Below, one piece after another: positions 1 through 6,779 of a stretch of DNA of 16,343 nucleotides. Origin of the DNA: Alphaproteobacteria bacterium. Its GTDB lineage: Bacteria > Pseudomonadota > Alphaproteobacteria > SMXP01. Under the pieces are notes generated by a model that did not search any database, was not told the DNA's origin, and was given only the letters and a program-made list of their open reading frames with translations. The translations under genes were made by a program, and so were the position numbers. The stretch spans positions 1 through 16,343 of the forward strand of contig JAJFIM010000281.1 of assembly GCA_021774995.1 (NCBI GenBank), written 5' to 3'. Positions within the stretch are counted from its first letter, which is position 1; every line of letters begins with the position of its first letter.

Positions 1-909
1 GAGATCATGGACGCCATTCACGATGATCAAATCAAAGCCATGTATATTATGGGCGAGAACCCCGCCATGTCGGACCCCAACGTCCATCACGCGCGGGGCG
101 CGCTGGCGAAACTCGATCATCTCGTGGTGCAGGATCTGTTCCTCACGCAAACGGCGGCCTACGCCGATGTCGTCCTGCCCGCCTCCGCCTGGCCGGAAAA
201 GGACGGCACGGTCACGAACACTAATAGGCAAGTGCAGCGTGGACGCAAAGCGCTAAAACTGCCCGGCGACGCGCGCGAAGACTGGTGGATCATTCAGGAG
301 ATCGCCCGGCGCATGGGCCTTGACTGGACGTATGAAGGTCCGGCGGATATCTATGCGGAGATGGGCCGCGCCATGCCGTCATTGAATAATATCAGTTGGG
401 AACGATTGGCGCGCGAAGGCGCCGTGACCTATCCTTGCGACGGGCCGGACGTTCCGGGCCATGACGTGGTTTTCGGCGATGGCTTCCCGACCCCCTCGGG
501 CCGCGGGCTTTTTGTTCCGGCTTCGATCATCCCGCCCGACGAACAACCCGATGCGGAATTTCCCTTCATTCTCACGACGGGGCGGCAATTGGAGCATTGG
601 CACACTGGCGAGATGACGCGGCGTAGCAGTGTTCTTGATGCGTTGGAGCCGGAGGCCGTGGCCAGTCTGGCGCCAATGGATTTGGAAAAATTGAATATGA
701 AACCGGGAGACAAGATCCGCGTTTCGACGCGGCGCGGCGCCATTGACTTGATGGCGCGGGCCGATGGCGCCGTGCCTGCAGGCGCGGTGTTCATTCCGTT
801 TTGTTACGCCGAAGCGGCGGCGAATCTTTTGACAAACGCCGCGCTTGATCCTTTTGGCAAAATTCCGGAATTTAAATTTTGCGCCGCCAAGGTGGAAGCC
901 GTTGACTGA
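1..909 (+). CDS. fdsA: NAD-dependent formate dehydrogenase, molybdopterin (alpha) subunit, C-terminal part
   Basis: Partial gene: the reading frame is open at the left edge of the window, and 302 residues remain before the TGA. The protein oxidises formate to CO2 at a bis-MGD molybdenum centre in the cytoplasm. Visible family features are a GENPAMSDPN stretch near residue 19, ADVVLPASAWPEKDGT near residues 54-69 and TNTNRQVQRGRKAL after it. The C-terminal molybdopterin-dinucleotide-binding domain follows, with LTTGRQLEHWHTG near residue 195, a GDKIRVSTRRG strand and a final DPFGKIPEFKF block. From memory these match FdsA of the NAD-linked, oxygen-tolerant formate dehydrogenases better than membrane-bound or selenocysteine enzymes. 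The N-terminal Fe-S and active-site region lies outside the window. The stop overlaps the fdhD start, and the downstream genes are cofactor maturation genes, which supports the assignment. Confidence 0.93.
   Translation, partial: EIMDAIHDDQIKAMYIMGENPAMSDPNVHHARGALAKLDHLVVQDLFLTQTAAYADVVLPASAWPEKDGTVTNTNRQVQRGRKALKLPGDAREDWWIIQEIARRMGLDWTYEGPADIYAEMGRAMPSLNNISWERLAREGAVTYPCDGPDVPGHDVVFGDGFPTPSGRGLFVPASIIPPDEQPDAEFPFILTTGRQLEHWHTGEMTRRSSVLDALEPEAVASLAPMDLEKLNMKPGDKIRVSTRRGAIDLMARADGAVPAGAVFIPFCYAEAAANLLTNAALDPFGKIPEFKFCAAKVEAVD
889..895 (+). promoter_or_regulatory. Shine-Dalgarno sequence deciding the fdhD TTG start
   Basis: AAGGTGG lies six bases before a TTG at 902 that is in frame with FdhD and overlaps the fdsA stop as TTGACTGA. 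There is no in-frame ATG near this point. Starting further upstream would run deep into fdsA coding sequence without adding conserved FdhD sequence, so the TTG is the best start. Confidence 0.6.
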
Positions 910-1750
910 ACCAAACCCACGCATTTCTGTTTTTCCCAACCCGGACGATCCGCGCCTCACCGCCATTGTCGGCGGTATTGACCAGACGGGCGCGCCCGTG
1001 CGCGCGCGCGTCGTGACCGAACGTCCGTTGACGCTGTTCCTCAACGCCCAAGAGATCGTCACCTTGATGACCATCGGCGATCACCCAGAGGCGCTCGGCC
1101 TTGGCTTTCTGCTCAATCAGCACATGTTGCGCGCGGGCGATGTTATTACGGGCGTTGATGTTGACGGCGATTTGGGCGTGGTGGTGGTGCGTACGGAGAG
1201 GCAAACCGATTATGAGGAAAAGTTAAAGAAAAAAACCCGCACGTCCGGCTGCGCCCAAGGCACGGTCTTTGGCGACATGATGGACGGCTTTGACGAAATT
1301 GAGCTCGAAGCGTCGGCAATATTGCGCACGTCCTGGCTTTACGGCCTGACAAAAAAGATCAACCAGATCCCCAGTCTTTATTTGAGCGCGGGAGCCATTC
1401 ACGGCTGTGTTTTGTGTTGCCGGGACGCGCCGCTCCTCTATATGGAGGATGTGGGCCGTCACAACGCGGTCGATAAAATCGCAGGGCTGATGTATCAACG
1501 CACAATAACGCCGGAGGATAAAATTCTTTACACAACGGGCCGCCTCACCTCTGAAATGGTGATCAAGACCGTGCAAATGCGCATCCCCATTCTGGTGTCG
1601 CGCTCCGGCTTTACAGCCTGGGGAGTGGAACTGGCGCAAAAAGCGGGTCTGACGTTGATTGGACGCGCGCGGGGACACCGCTTCGTGGCGCTTGCGGGTG
1701 CGGCGCGGCTTGTTTTTGATGAGCAAGTAAAGATGGGCGGAGACGCATGA
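902..1750 (+). CDS. fdhD: Formate dehydrogenase accessory sulfurtransferase FdhD (FdsC-type)
   Basis: FdhD passes sulfur from a cysteine desulfurase to the molybdenum cofactor before it enters formate dehydrogenase; the step is needed for active enzyme. The TTG start gives 282 residues, a usual length. The conserved TRTSGC loop has its cysteine at about residue 117; the sequence is SGCAQG, so the second cysteine of the CxxC seen in E. coli FdhD is absent. The family core appears as a GAIHGCVLCC segment (cysteines near 169, 172 and 173) followed by MEDVGRHNAVDKIAG at about 181-195. The gene overlaps the fdsA stop by eight bases and its own stop overlaps the mobA start as ATGA, so it should be translationally coupled to both. 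The partner enzyme is encoded immediately upstream. The assignment is secure; which cysteines carry the sulfur is not decided by sequence. Confidence 0.94.
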   Translation: MTEPNPRISVFPNPDDPRLTAIVGGIDQTGAPVRARVVTERPLTLFLNAQEIVTLMTIGDHPEALGLGFLLNQHMLRAGDVITGVDVDGDLGVVVVRTERQTDYEEKLKKKTRTSGCAQGTVFGDMMDGFDEIELEASAILRTSWLYGLTKKINQIPSLYLSAGAIHGCVLCCRDAPLLYMEDVGRHNAVDKIAGLMYQRTITPEDKILYTTGRLTSEMVIKTVQMRIPILVSRSGFTAWGVELAQKAGLTLIGRARGHRFVALAGAARLVFDEQVKMGGDA

Positions 1751-2412
1751 GCAATAAAGCGACAGACAAAAAAAATCCCGCCGTTGTCGGGGTGATCCTG
1801 GCGGGGGGCCGCGCGCGGCGCATGGGCGGCGGCGATAAAGGATTGCAAAATTTGGGGACGCGAACGGTGCTTGATTTTGTGATTGAGCGCACCCGGCCCC
1901 AAGTGCGTCATTTGATATTAAACGCGCACGGCGATCCGGACCGGTTTGCGCGATACAAACTGCCCGTCGCGGCGGATGTCGCGCCGGGCCATCTGGGGCC
2001 GCTGGCCGGCGTGCTGACGGCCATGGCGTGGGCGGGGGAGCACGCGCCGGAATGCCAATGGATTGCGAGTTTTCCGGCCGATACGCCTTTCACGCCGCGA
2101 GATCTCGTGGCGCGGCTGATGCTGGCCGTGGCGGTGGAGCAATCGGATCTGGCCTGCGCCGCCTCGCACAACCGGCCGCATCCGGTGGTTGGCTTGTGGC
2201 CGGTGGCGCTGAAGGCGGACCTTAAGGCGGCGTTGGTGGGCGAGGGCGTTCGCAAAATTGACGCATGGACGGCGCGTTTTAAGACCAGCGTTGTTCCATT
2301 TCCCACAAAACCGGTAGACCCCTTTTTTAATATCAACACTGAGGAGGATTTAAAAATCGCTCAAAACCTGCTGGCGATGCAGGTATTGGCCGATGAGGGG
2401 TCGTCTTCATGA
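1747..2412 (+). CDS. mobA: Molybdenum cofactor guanylyltransferase MobA
   Basis: MobA joins GMP from GTP to the molybdenum cofactor, forming the guanine dinucleotide (MGD) that formate dehydrogenase uses. The 221-residue protein has the nucleotidyltransferase signature LAGG at 18-21 followed by RMGGGDKG at 25-32, a GPLAGV segment at 84-89, PADTPF at 110-115 (the Asp is expected to bind Mg2+) and a late NINTEEDL segment typical of the C-terminus. It starts with ATG overlapping the fdhD stop (ATGA), after a GGAG four bases upstream, and ends in another ATGA overlap with mobB. Soluble, with no signal peptide or membrane segment. Its place between fdhD and mobB suits cofactor supply to the formate dehydrogenase encoded upstream. 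Confidence 0.94.
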   Translation: MSNKATDKKNPAVVGVILAGGRARRMGGGDKGLQNLGTRTVLDFVIERTRPQVRHLILNAHGDPDRFARYKLPVAADVAPGHLGPLAGVLTAMAWAGEHAPECQWIASFPADTPFTPRDLVARLMLAVAVEQSDLACAASHNRPHPVVGLWPVALKADLKAALVGEGVRKIDAWTARFKTSVVPFPTKPVDPFFNINTEEDLKIAQNLLAMQVLADEGSSS

Positions 2413-2939
2413 AAGTCATCGGCATTGTCGGGTGGAAAAACAGCGGCAAGACCACGCTGGTCACAAAACTTGTCGCCAATCTGACGGCCAAGGGCGTCAA
2501 AGTCTCAACGGTGAAACACGCGCATCACGATTTTGACGTGGATCACGAGGGGCGCGACAGTCACCGTCATCGCAGCGCGGGCGCCAGCGAAGTGTTGATA
2601 TCATCGGCGCGCCGCTGGGCGTTGATGCACGAATTGCGCGGGCAAGAGGAGCCGGATCTTGACGCCTTATTGGCGCGTCTTTCGAAGGTCGATTTGGTGA
2701 TCGTTGAGGGTTTTAAGACCGCATCCCACGAAAAAATAGAAGTGGTGCGGGAAAAAACGGATGAGCCTCTGTTAGCGGACAAGGATCCAAATATTGTCGC
2801 CATCGCCAGCGCGGTTGATTTACGCGCCGGTGATGTTCCGGTTTTAAATTTGAGCGATGTGGAGGAAGTGGCCGGGTTTATTTGTTCCCATTGTCACTTG
2901 CGCGCCGCGCCCATGACCGCGCCCATGACCGCGCCATGA
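2409..2939 (+). CDS. mobB: Molybdopterin-guanine dinucleotide biosynthesis adaptor MobB
   Basis: MobB is a small P-loop GTP-binding protein that assists MobA in MGD formation; it is helpful but usually not essential. In its 176 residues the Walker A motif GWKNSGKTT lies at 8-16, KHAHHDFDVDHEGRDSHRH at about 36-54 is the conserved His/Asp-rich loop, and VEGFK lies at 99-103. The last residues read APMTAPMTAP and are encoded by a 12-bp tandem repeat (2907-2939) that also contains the moeA start; this tail is unlikely to belong to the fold. The gene is coupled to mobA by ATGA and to moeA by another ATGA. A GAGGGG about eight bases before the ATG is a possible ribosome site. Confidence 0.92.
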   Translation: MKVIGIVGWKNSGKTTLVTKLVANLTAKGVKVSTVKHAHHDFDVDHEGRDSHRHRSAGASEVLISSARRWALMHELRGQEEPDLDALLARLSKVDLVIVEGFKTASHEKIEVVREKTDEPLLADKDPNIVAIASAVDLRAGDVPVLNLSDVEEVAGFICSHCHLRAAPMTAPMTAP

Positions 2940-2940
2940 C
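2907..2940 (+). repeat. 12-bp tandem repeat at the mobB/moeA junction
   Basis: The unit GCGCCCATGACC occurs twice in full and is followed by GCGCCATGAC, which is one C shorter. The shorter third copy shifts the ATG out of the MobB frame so that it becomes the moeA start, and the overlapping TGA ends MobB. In the first two copies the ATG is in frame with MobB and gives the repeated Ala-Pro-Met-Thr residues. The repeat looks like a local duplication of the stop/start junction followed by, or including, a one-base difference. Confidence 0.8.
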
Positions 2941-4168
2941 TACGCCGGACGCCGCCCGCAAAACTTTGGGCCAAGCTTTGGATCTGTTGCGCGCGCGGAC
3001 GCGCACAATTGCGCATGTTGAAGCTGTTTCTTTAACGACAGCCTCCGGGCGCATTTTAGCGGAACCCGTCATCGCCCCGCGCGATGTTCCCTCGGTCGAT
3101 AACTCCGCTTTGGACGGTTTTGCTTTCGCGGTCGCGGATCTCAAGGAAGGGCGCGCGCCTACTCTGCCGGTTGGCGCTTATATCGCTGCGGGGGAGCCGC
3201 TCAGCGCGCCGCTTGAGGCGGGGAGCGCGGCGCAGATCTTGACCGGCGCGCCGATCCCGCCCGGCGCCGACGCGGTCGCGATGACGGAGGAAACGAAGAG
3301 GGAGGGGGACCGTGTTGTTCTGCCCGCCGGCGCCACACCGGGCCAAAACATAAGGCGGGCGGGCGAAGATATGCGGGCGGGGACGCAAGTCCTTGCGCCG
3401 GGGCGCCGTTTGCGCCCGCAGGACATCGGCCTCATTGCCGCCACGGGCGCAGCGCAGATCGCGGTGTTTACGCCGTTGAAAATTGCGCTTTTTTCCACCG
3501 GCAACGAAGTGGTGGAGCCGGGCAAGCCGTTTCGCGAGGGGGACGTTTATGATTCTAACCGCTATATGCTGCGCGCGGCGCTGGAGTCCTGGGGCTGCGC
3601 GGTGTCGGATCTGGGCATATTGCCCGATGAGCGGGCGCTCATTCAAACTGCGCTGGCCAGCGCGGCTGAGACGCACCACGCGGTGGTCACAAGCGGCGGC
3701 GCGTCGCGCAGCCAGGAAGATCATGTGGCGCCGTCCGTTCTCGATTTGGGCGATTTGCATTTTTGGACCCTGGCTATCAAGCCCGGCCGTCCCCTTGCTC
3801 TTGGCCGGATCGGCGCGGCGACATTTATCGGCCTGCCGGGCAATCCCGTGGCGGCGCTCATTTGCCTGTTGCGCATCGCGCGGCCGGTCTTGGGCGTTCT
3901 GGCCGGAAGGTCCTGGCTTGATCCCATTGCCTATAAAGTGCGCGCTGGTTTTGCCATGAATAAGAAACCCGGCCGCCGCGAGTTTTTGCGCGGACGTCTG
4001 GACCGGGACGGCGCCAGGCTGACCGTGCAAAAATTCGCCCCTGAGGGGTCCGGCATTTTAACCTCGCTGACCGGGACAAACGGCCTGGTCGAGTTGGCGG
4101 AAGTTGTGGAAGAGGTAAAGCTGGGGGATCAGGTGGATTTCATTCCTTATACGGATTTTATGTTTTAA
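2936..4168 (+). CDS. moeA: Molybdopterin molybdotransferase MoeA
   Basis: MoeA inserts molybdate into adenylylated molybdopterin to complete the molybdenum cofactor in the cytoplasm. The ATG at 2936 gives 410 residues, the normal length. VPSVDNSALDGFAF at 51-64 is the conserved N-terminal signature, with the invariant Asp of the ALDG segment; ILTGAPIPPGADAV follows at 101-114. The MPT-binding domain shows FSTGNEV at 186-192, DVYDSNRYM at 203-211, SGGASRSQED at 253-262 (in place of the SGGVSxGxxD of E. coli MoeA) and LPGNPVAAL at 300-308. There is no convincing ribosome site before the start, which fits re-initiation after MobB through ATGA. An in-frame TTG at 2882 would add 18 residues, RRAHDRAHDRA-like, read from the repeat in another frame; I consider that unlikely. 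Last gene of the operon. Confidence 0.94.
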   Translation: MTTPDAARKTLGQALDLLRARTRTIAHVEAVSLTTASGRILAEPVIAPRDVPSVDNSALDGFAFAVADLKEGRAPTLPVGAYIAAGEPLSAPLEAGSAAQILTGAPIPPGADAVAMTEETKREGDRVVLPAGATPGQNIRRAGEDMRAGTQVLAPGRRLRPQDIGLIAATGAAQIAVFTPLKIALFSTGNEVVEPGKPFREGDVYDSNRYMLRAALESWGCAVSDLGILPDERALIQTALASAAETHHAVVTSGGASRSQEDHVAPSVLDLGDLHFWTLAIKPGRPLALGRIGAATFIGLPGNPVAALICLLRIARPVLGVLAGRSWLDPIAYKVRAGFAMNKKPGRREFLRGRLDRDGARLTVQKFAPEGSGILTSLTGTNGLVELAEVVEEVKLGDQVDFIPYTDFMF

Positions 4169-4204
4169 GCGTTTTGTGTCATTTGGCTTGTATTTCCTCA
4201 CTGC

Positions 4205-4295
4205 TGTCATCCCGCTGTTTGACAGCGGGATACACCTTAATTCATCAGTCCACGCATGTCTTCATTGGTCCCGCGGCCGCAGCCGCGGGGTGACA
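4205..4295. repeat. Composite intergenic palindromic element (two nested hairpins)
   Basis: Two hairpins lie between the convergent moeA and SDR genes. The first has a perfect 9-bp stem, ATCCCGCTG (4209-4217) with CAGCGGGAT (4223-4231), and a five-base loop. The second has an 8-bp stem, CCCGCGGC (4270-4277) with GCCGCGGG (4282-4289), and a four-base loop. The outer arms also pair: TGTCATCCCGC at 4205-4215 is complementary to GCGGGGTGACA at 4285-4295 in 10 of 11 positions. This looks like a dispersed, possibly mobile, palindromic repeat of the kind I recall from alphaproteobacteria. Neither hairpin is followed by a run of T, so it is not a classic terminator, though it may stall RNA polymerase or protect 3' ends on both strands. 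No gene is visible in the gap 4169-4350. Confidence 0.65.
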
Positions 4296-4350
4296 GGGGG
4301 TGCTGAAGTTTAATTTAATCCGAACGCCAGTGGGTCAAGTCGTCGGGTTT

Positions 4351-5271
4351 TTATCCTAAGCTGATCCCCCGGTCCGCAGCGGCGTTTTGCAGCATCTTCA
4401 TGGTTTGATCGGCGCCTTGTCCAGGTTCGTTCTGACCGGCGGGATCGGAAATTTCTTCCCAATGCGCCGCGATATTCTCCGGCGTCTGGTCTTGCGGTTT
4501 GAAGTATTTTCCTTTGGTTTCATAAACTTTCGTGCAGGCATAGGTGCCAGCGCCCGCATCGAGAATGGCGCGGGCGGGCCCGTCTTCAGACACCAGATAG
4601 AGCAGTCCCGCGGTCACCGCTTCGGGGGTTAACAATGCCAATGCTTCTTGCGGAATAACGTCTTCAGTCATGCGCGTGGCGGCGCAGGGCGCCAGCGTGT
4701 TGACATGGATGTTATATTTTTGGCCTTCCAGATGAAGCGTGTTCATCAGGCCGACCAGCGCCATTTTTGCCGCGCCGTAATTCGCCTGGCCGAAATTACC
4801 GTAAAGACCTGAAGAAGACGAAGTCATCGCAATGCGGCCATAGGTCTGCTCGCGCATCACGCTCCACACCGCCTTCGCGCAGTGAACGCTGCCCATGAGG
4901 TGAACGTTCATGACTTGCGCGAAATCTTCAATCTCCATTTTGACAAAGGTTTTGTCTCGCAAAATCCCGGCATTGTTGACCAGAATGTCAATCCGTCCCC
5001 ATGCGTCCAGGGTCTGTTTCACCATGTCTTGCACTTGCGCATAATCAGCGACATTGGCGCCATTGGCGATGGCCTCGCCCCCGGCCGATTTGATTTCATC
5101 AACCACGGCCTGCGCCGCGGCGCTGGACCCGCCCGTGCCGTCGCGGGCGCCGCCCAGATCATTGATCACGACTTTAGCGCCGCGCGCTGCCAGCGCTAGC
5201 GCGTGAGAGCGGCCAAGGCCGTTGCCGGCGCCAGTGACGATGGCAACACGATTATCAAAACGTATGGTCAT
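4351..5271 (-). CDS. SDR-family (3R)-hydroxyacyl-CoA dehydrogenase-like oxidoreductase
   Basis: A short-chain dehydrogenase of 306 residues, longer than the 250 of a basic SDR because of a C-terminal extension. The NAD(P)-binding motif TGAGNGLG lies at 13-20 after a short beta strand, NNAG at 99-102, the catalytic Ser in the SSSSGLYG stretch at 151-158, and Tyr165 and Lys169 in YGAAK. The N-terminal sequence, the NDLGGARDGTGGSS segment and the extended C-terminus resemble the dehydrogenase part of peroxisomal multifunctional enzyme 2 (17-beta-HSD4) and its bacterial stand-alone relatives, which oxidise (3R)-hydroxyacyl-CoA. The start is ATG at 5271, after GAGAG; a GTG at 5325 overlapping the MaoC stop would add 18 hydrophobic residues not expected in the family. 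The adjacent MaoC hydratase gene supports a paired hydratase/dehydrogenase role. Substrate unknown. Confidence 0.85.
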   Translation of the reverse strand: MTIRFDNRVAIVTGAGNGLGRSHALALAARGAKVVINDLGGARDGTGGSSAAAQAVVDEIKSAGGEAIANGANVADYAQVQDMVKQTLDAWGRIDILVNNAGILRDKTFVKMEIEDFAQVMNVHLMGSVHCAKAVWSVMREQTYGRIAMTSSSSGLYGNFGQANYGAAKMALVGLMNTLHLEGQKYNIHVNTLAPCAATRMTEDVIPQEALALLTPEAVTAGLLYLVSEDGPARAILDAGAGTYACTKVYETKGKYFKPQDQTPENIAAHWEEISDPAGQNEPGQGADQTMKMLQNAAADRGISLG

Positions 5272-5321
5272 AAAACTCTCGCTATTTTTTGAAGAAAAGA
5301 AGAAGGCGGCCGCAAAGAGCG

Positions 5322-5786
5322 TCACGCATTCACGATGAAAAGAACGAGACTCTCGGCGATCAGCGCCGGTTTGTCTTCACCCTTGATTTCTATAGTGACG
5401 GAGGATGTGATTAAAAATTGCCCCGGATGACGCTCAGTCACATCCTTTGTCTGCACCTGGGCGCGCACCTCGCTGCCCACCTTTACCGGCTGCAGAAAGC
5501 GCACTTTATTCAGTCCGTAGTTGATCACCATGTCCAGGTTTTCCGGTACGATGGCGCATTTCTCGGTAAGGTGGGACAGCAAAGAGAGCGTCAGATAGCC
5601 ATGGGCGATGGTGGCGCCAAAGGGGCCTTTGGCGGCCTTTTCAAGATCGACATGAATGAACTGGTGATCGTTTGTGGCGTCGGCGAACATATTAATTCTA
5701 TCCTGATCGATCAGCAGACAGTCGGATGGTCGCGGCGCCGCGCCAATAAAATCTTTTAAGCGTTCCTGAGGGACAATCTGCGTCAT
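5322..5786 (-). CDS. MaoC-type (R)-specific enoyl-CoA hydratase
   Basis: A 154-residue single hot-dog-fold protein of the MaoC/PhaJ/NodN group. The hydratase-2 catalytic pair is present as Asp40 and His45 in NDHQFIH, followed by a GPFGATIAHGYLTLSL segment at about 54-69 that forms the acyl-CoA site. It would add water to trans-2-enoyl-CoA to give (3R)-hydroxyacyl-CoA, the substrate expected for the SDR encoded directly downstream. The ATG follows AAGGAA at a normal spacing. Its stop lies 50 bases before the SDR ATG, so the two are probably one transcript. MaoC-like proteins can also act in PHA synthesis or on non-fatty acyl-CoAs; sequence alone does not decide this. Confidence 0.87.
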   Translation of the reverse strand: MTQIVPQERLKDFIGAAPRPSDCLLIDQDRINMFADATNDHQFIHVDLEKAAKGPFGATIAHGYLTLSLLSHLTEKCAIVPENLDMVINYGLNKVRFLQPVKVGSEVRAQVQTKDVTERHPGQFLITSSVTIEIKGEDKPALIAESLVLFIVNA

Positions 5787-5859
5787 GGAATTTCCTTGTT
5801 TTTCAGATCTGGTGCGCGATGACGCGCTCGATGGGGCCGGTATTCTGCACTGTTGTTGT

Positions 5860-5871
5860 GCCTGATCAGGC
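5860..5871. promoter_or_regulatory. 12-bp perfect palindrome, possible operator
   Basis: GCCTGATCAGGC is a perfect 12-bp palindrome in the 105-bp gap between the dioxygenase stop and the maoC start, about 75 bases upstream of the maoC ATG. It could be an operator half-site pair for the maoC-SDR unit. It is short, and only one copy was noticed, so chance remains a real explanation. Confidence 0.25.
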
Positions 5872-5891
5872 GCGCCGCTGTCTACCCCGCT

Positions 5892-6725
5892 CTATACGGG
5901 AACGTCGCCGCATATTGTGACGCGGTGCATGGTGCGCCGCGTTGAATAGTCTATGACGGCGTAATGTTGCGTGCAACGATTGTCCCAGAGCGCCAGATCG
6001 TGTTTAGCCCAGCGATGGCGGCACTGAAATTCCGGTCTGTTCACATGGTCAAGAAGAAACGCCAAAAGAGCGTCGCTTTCCGCCGGTTCAAGGTCTTTAA
6101 AGTGAGACACAAAATGCGCGTTGACAAAGAGGGCTTTGCGGCCGGTTTCAGGATGCGTACGGATGACCGGGTGTTCAATAGGCGGGGTCCGCTCCCGCGT
6201 CCGTTTTAGCTTGTCGAGACCGTCGCCGGAGAAAAATTCGTCCCGCGTCAGCGTATGACCGATGTCATGGATTGCGGTGAGATCTAAAAGAAATTTCTGT
6301 ATTGGGCTAGAGAGGGCGTCAAAAGCGGCGTACATATCGGCAAACATGGTGTCGCCGCCCGCCGCTGGAATGGCAATTGCGTGGAGCAATGATCCCATGG
6401 GCGGGGTTTTCGTATAGGTCAGGTCCGTATGCCAGACATTGGACTGGCGGGTGTTCTCGCCCGGACCGTCATCGCCGCTGCCCAGGACGATAATTTCCTT
6501 GTGGCCTTCCAGATGCGGGATGAACGGGTGCACATGCAGCTCGCCAAACCGGCGGCCGAACGCCACCTGCTGGTCCGGCGTGATGTCTTGATCCGGAAAG
6601 AACAGAACAAGATATTCGGAGAGGGCGCCGCGAATCTGCTCAAAGGCGCTTGTATCGAGGGGGTGGGAAAGGTCGACCCCGCTTATTTCAGCGCCGAGAG
6701 AGCCTGTGATCGGTTGGATGTCCAT
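5892..6725 (-). CDS. TauD/TfdA-family Fe(II)/2-oxoglutarate-dependent dioxygenase
   Basis: A 277-residue member of the taurine/2,4-D dioxygenase family. It couples oxidative decarboxylation of 2-oxoglutarate to hydroxylation of a substrate, often releasing sulfite, phosphate or an aldehyde. The iron ligands are clear: His99 and Asp101 in WHTDLTY and the distal His254 in WDNRCTQHYAVIDY, with Arg264 and Arg268 positioned to bind 2-oxoglutarate. The N-terminal GAEISGVDLSHPL segment at 11-23 and the FPDQDITP segment are also family features. Length and ligand spacing match E. coli TauD closely, but there are no ssu/tau transport genes nearby, so taurine should not be assumed. The neighbouring genes are a CehA/McbA-like hydrolase and acyl-CoA enzymes. 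The start is ATG at 6725; no strong ribosome site is visible there. Confidence 0.9.
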   Translation of the reverse strand: MDIQPITGSLGAEISGVDLSHPLDTSAFEQIRGALSEYLVLFFPDQDITPDQQVAFGRRFGELHVHPFIPHLEGHKEIIVLGSGDDGPGENTRQSNVWHTDLTYTKTPPMGSLLHAIAIPAAGGDTMFADMYAAFDALSSPIQKFLLDLTAIHDIGHTLTRDEFFSGDGLDKLKRTRERTPPIEHPVIRTHPETGRKALFVNAHFVSHFKDLEPAESDALLAFLLDHVNRPEFQCRHRWAKHDLALWDNRCTQHYAVIDYSTRRTMHRVTICGDVPV

Positions 6726-6779
6726 GTTCGTCCGGATGCTGTAATTGCTGCACTAAAGGACAGAGCATATCAGATAGTC

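Noticed and set aside
2882..2935. TTG start for moeA 18 codons upstream
   Set aside because: The added residues come from the tandem repeat read in a different frame and do not belong to MoeA; the ATG at 2936 overlaps the mobB stop as at the other junctions.
3056..4030. A 324-codon minus-strand frame opposite moeA
   Set aside because: Shadow of moeA, whose motifs are complete on the + strand; no motif or ribosome site of its own.
4209..4290. Rho-independent terminators for moeA and the SDR gene
   Set aside because: The hairpins are strong, but neither strand has a T-run after the stem, so I list them as a palindromic repeat only.
5272..5325. GTG start for the SDR that overlaps the maoC stop as GTGA
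   Set aside because: It would add 18 residues before the usual SDR N-terminus; the ATG at 5271 has a GAGAG site and gives the expected start of the family.
5892..6725. Assignment of the dioxygenase as taurine dioxygenase (tauD)
   Set aside because: The iron and 2-oxoglutarate residues match, but these are shared by the whole family and no taurine/sulfonate transport genes are nearby.
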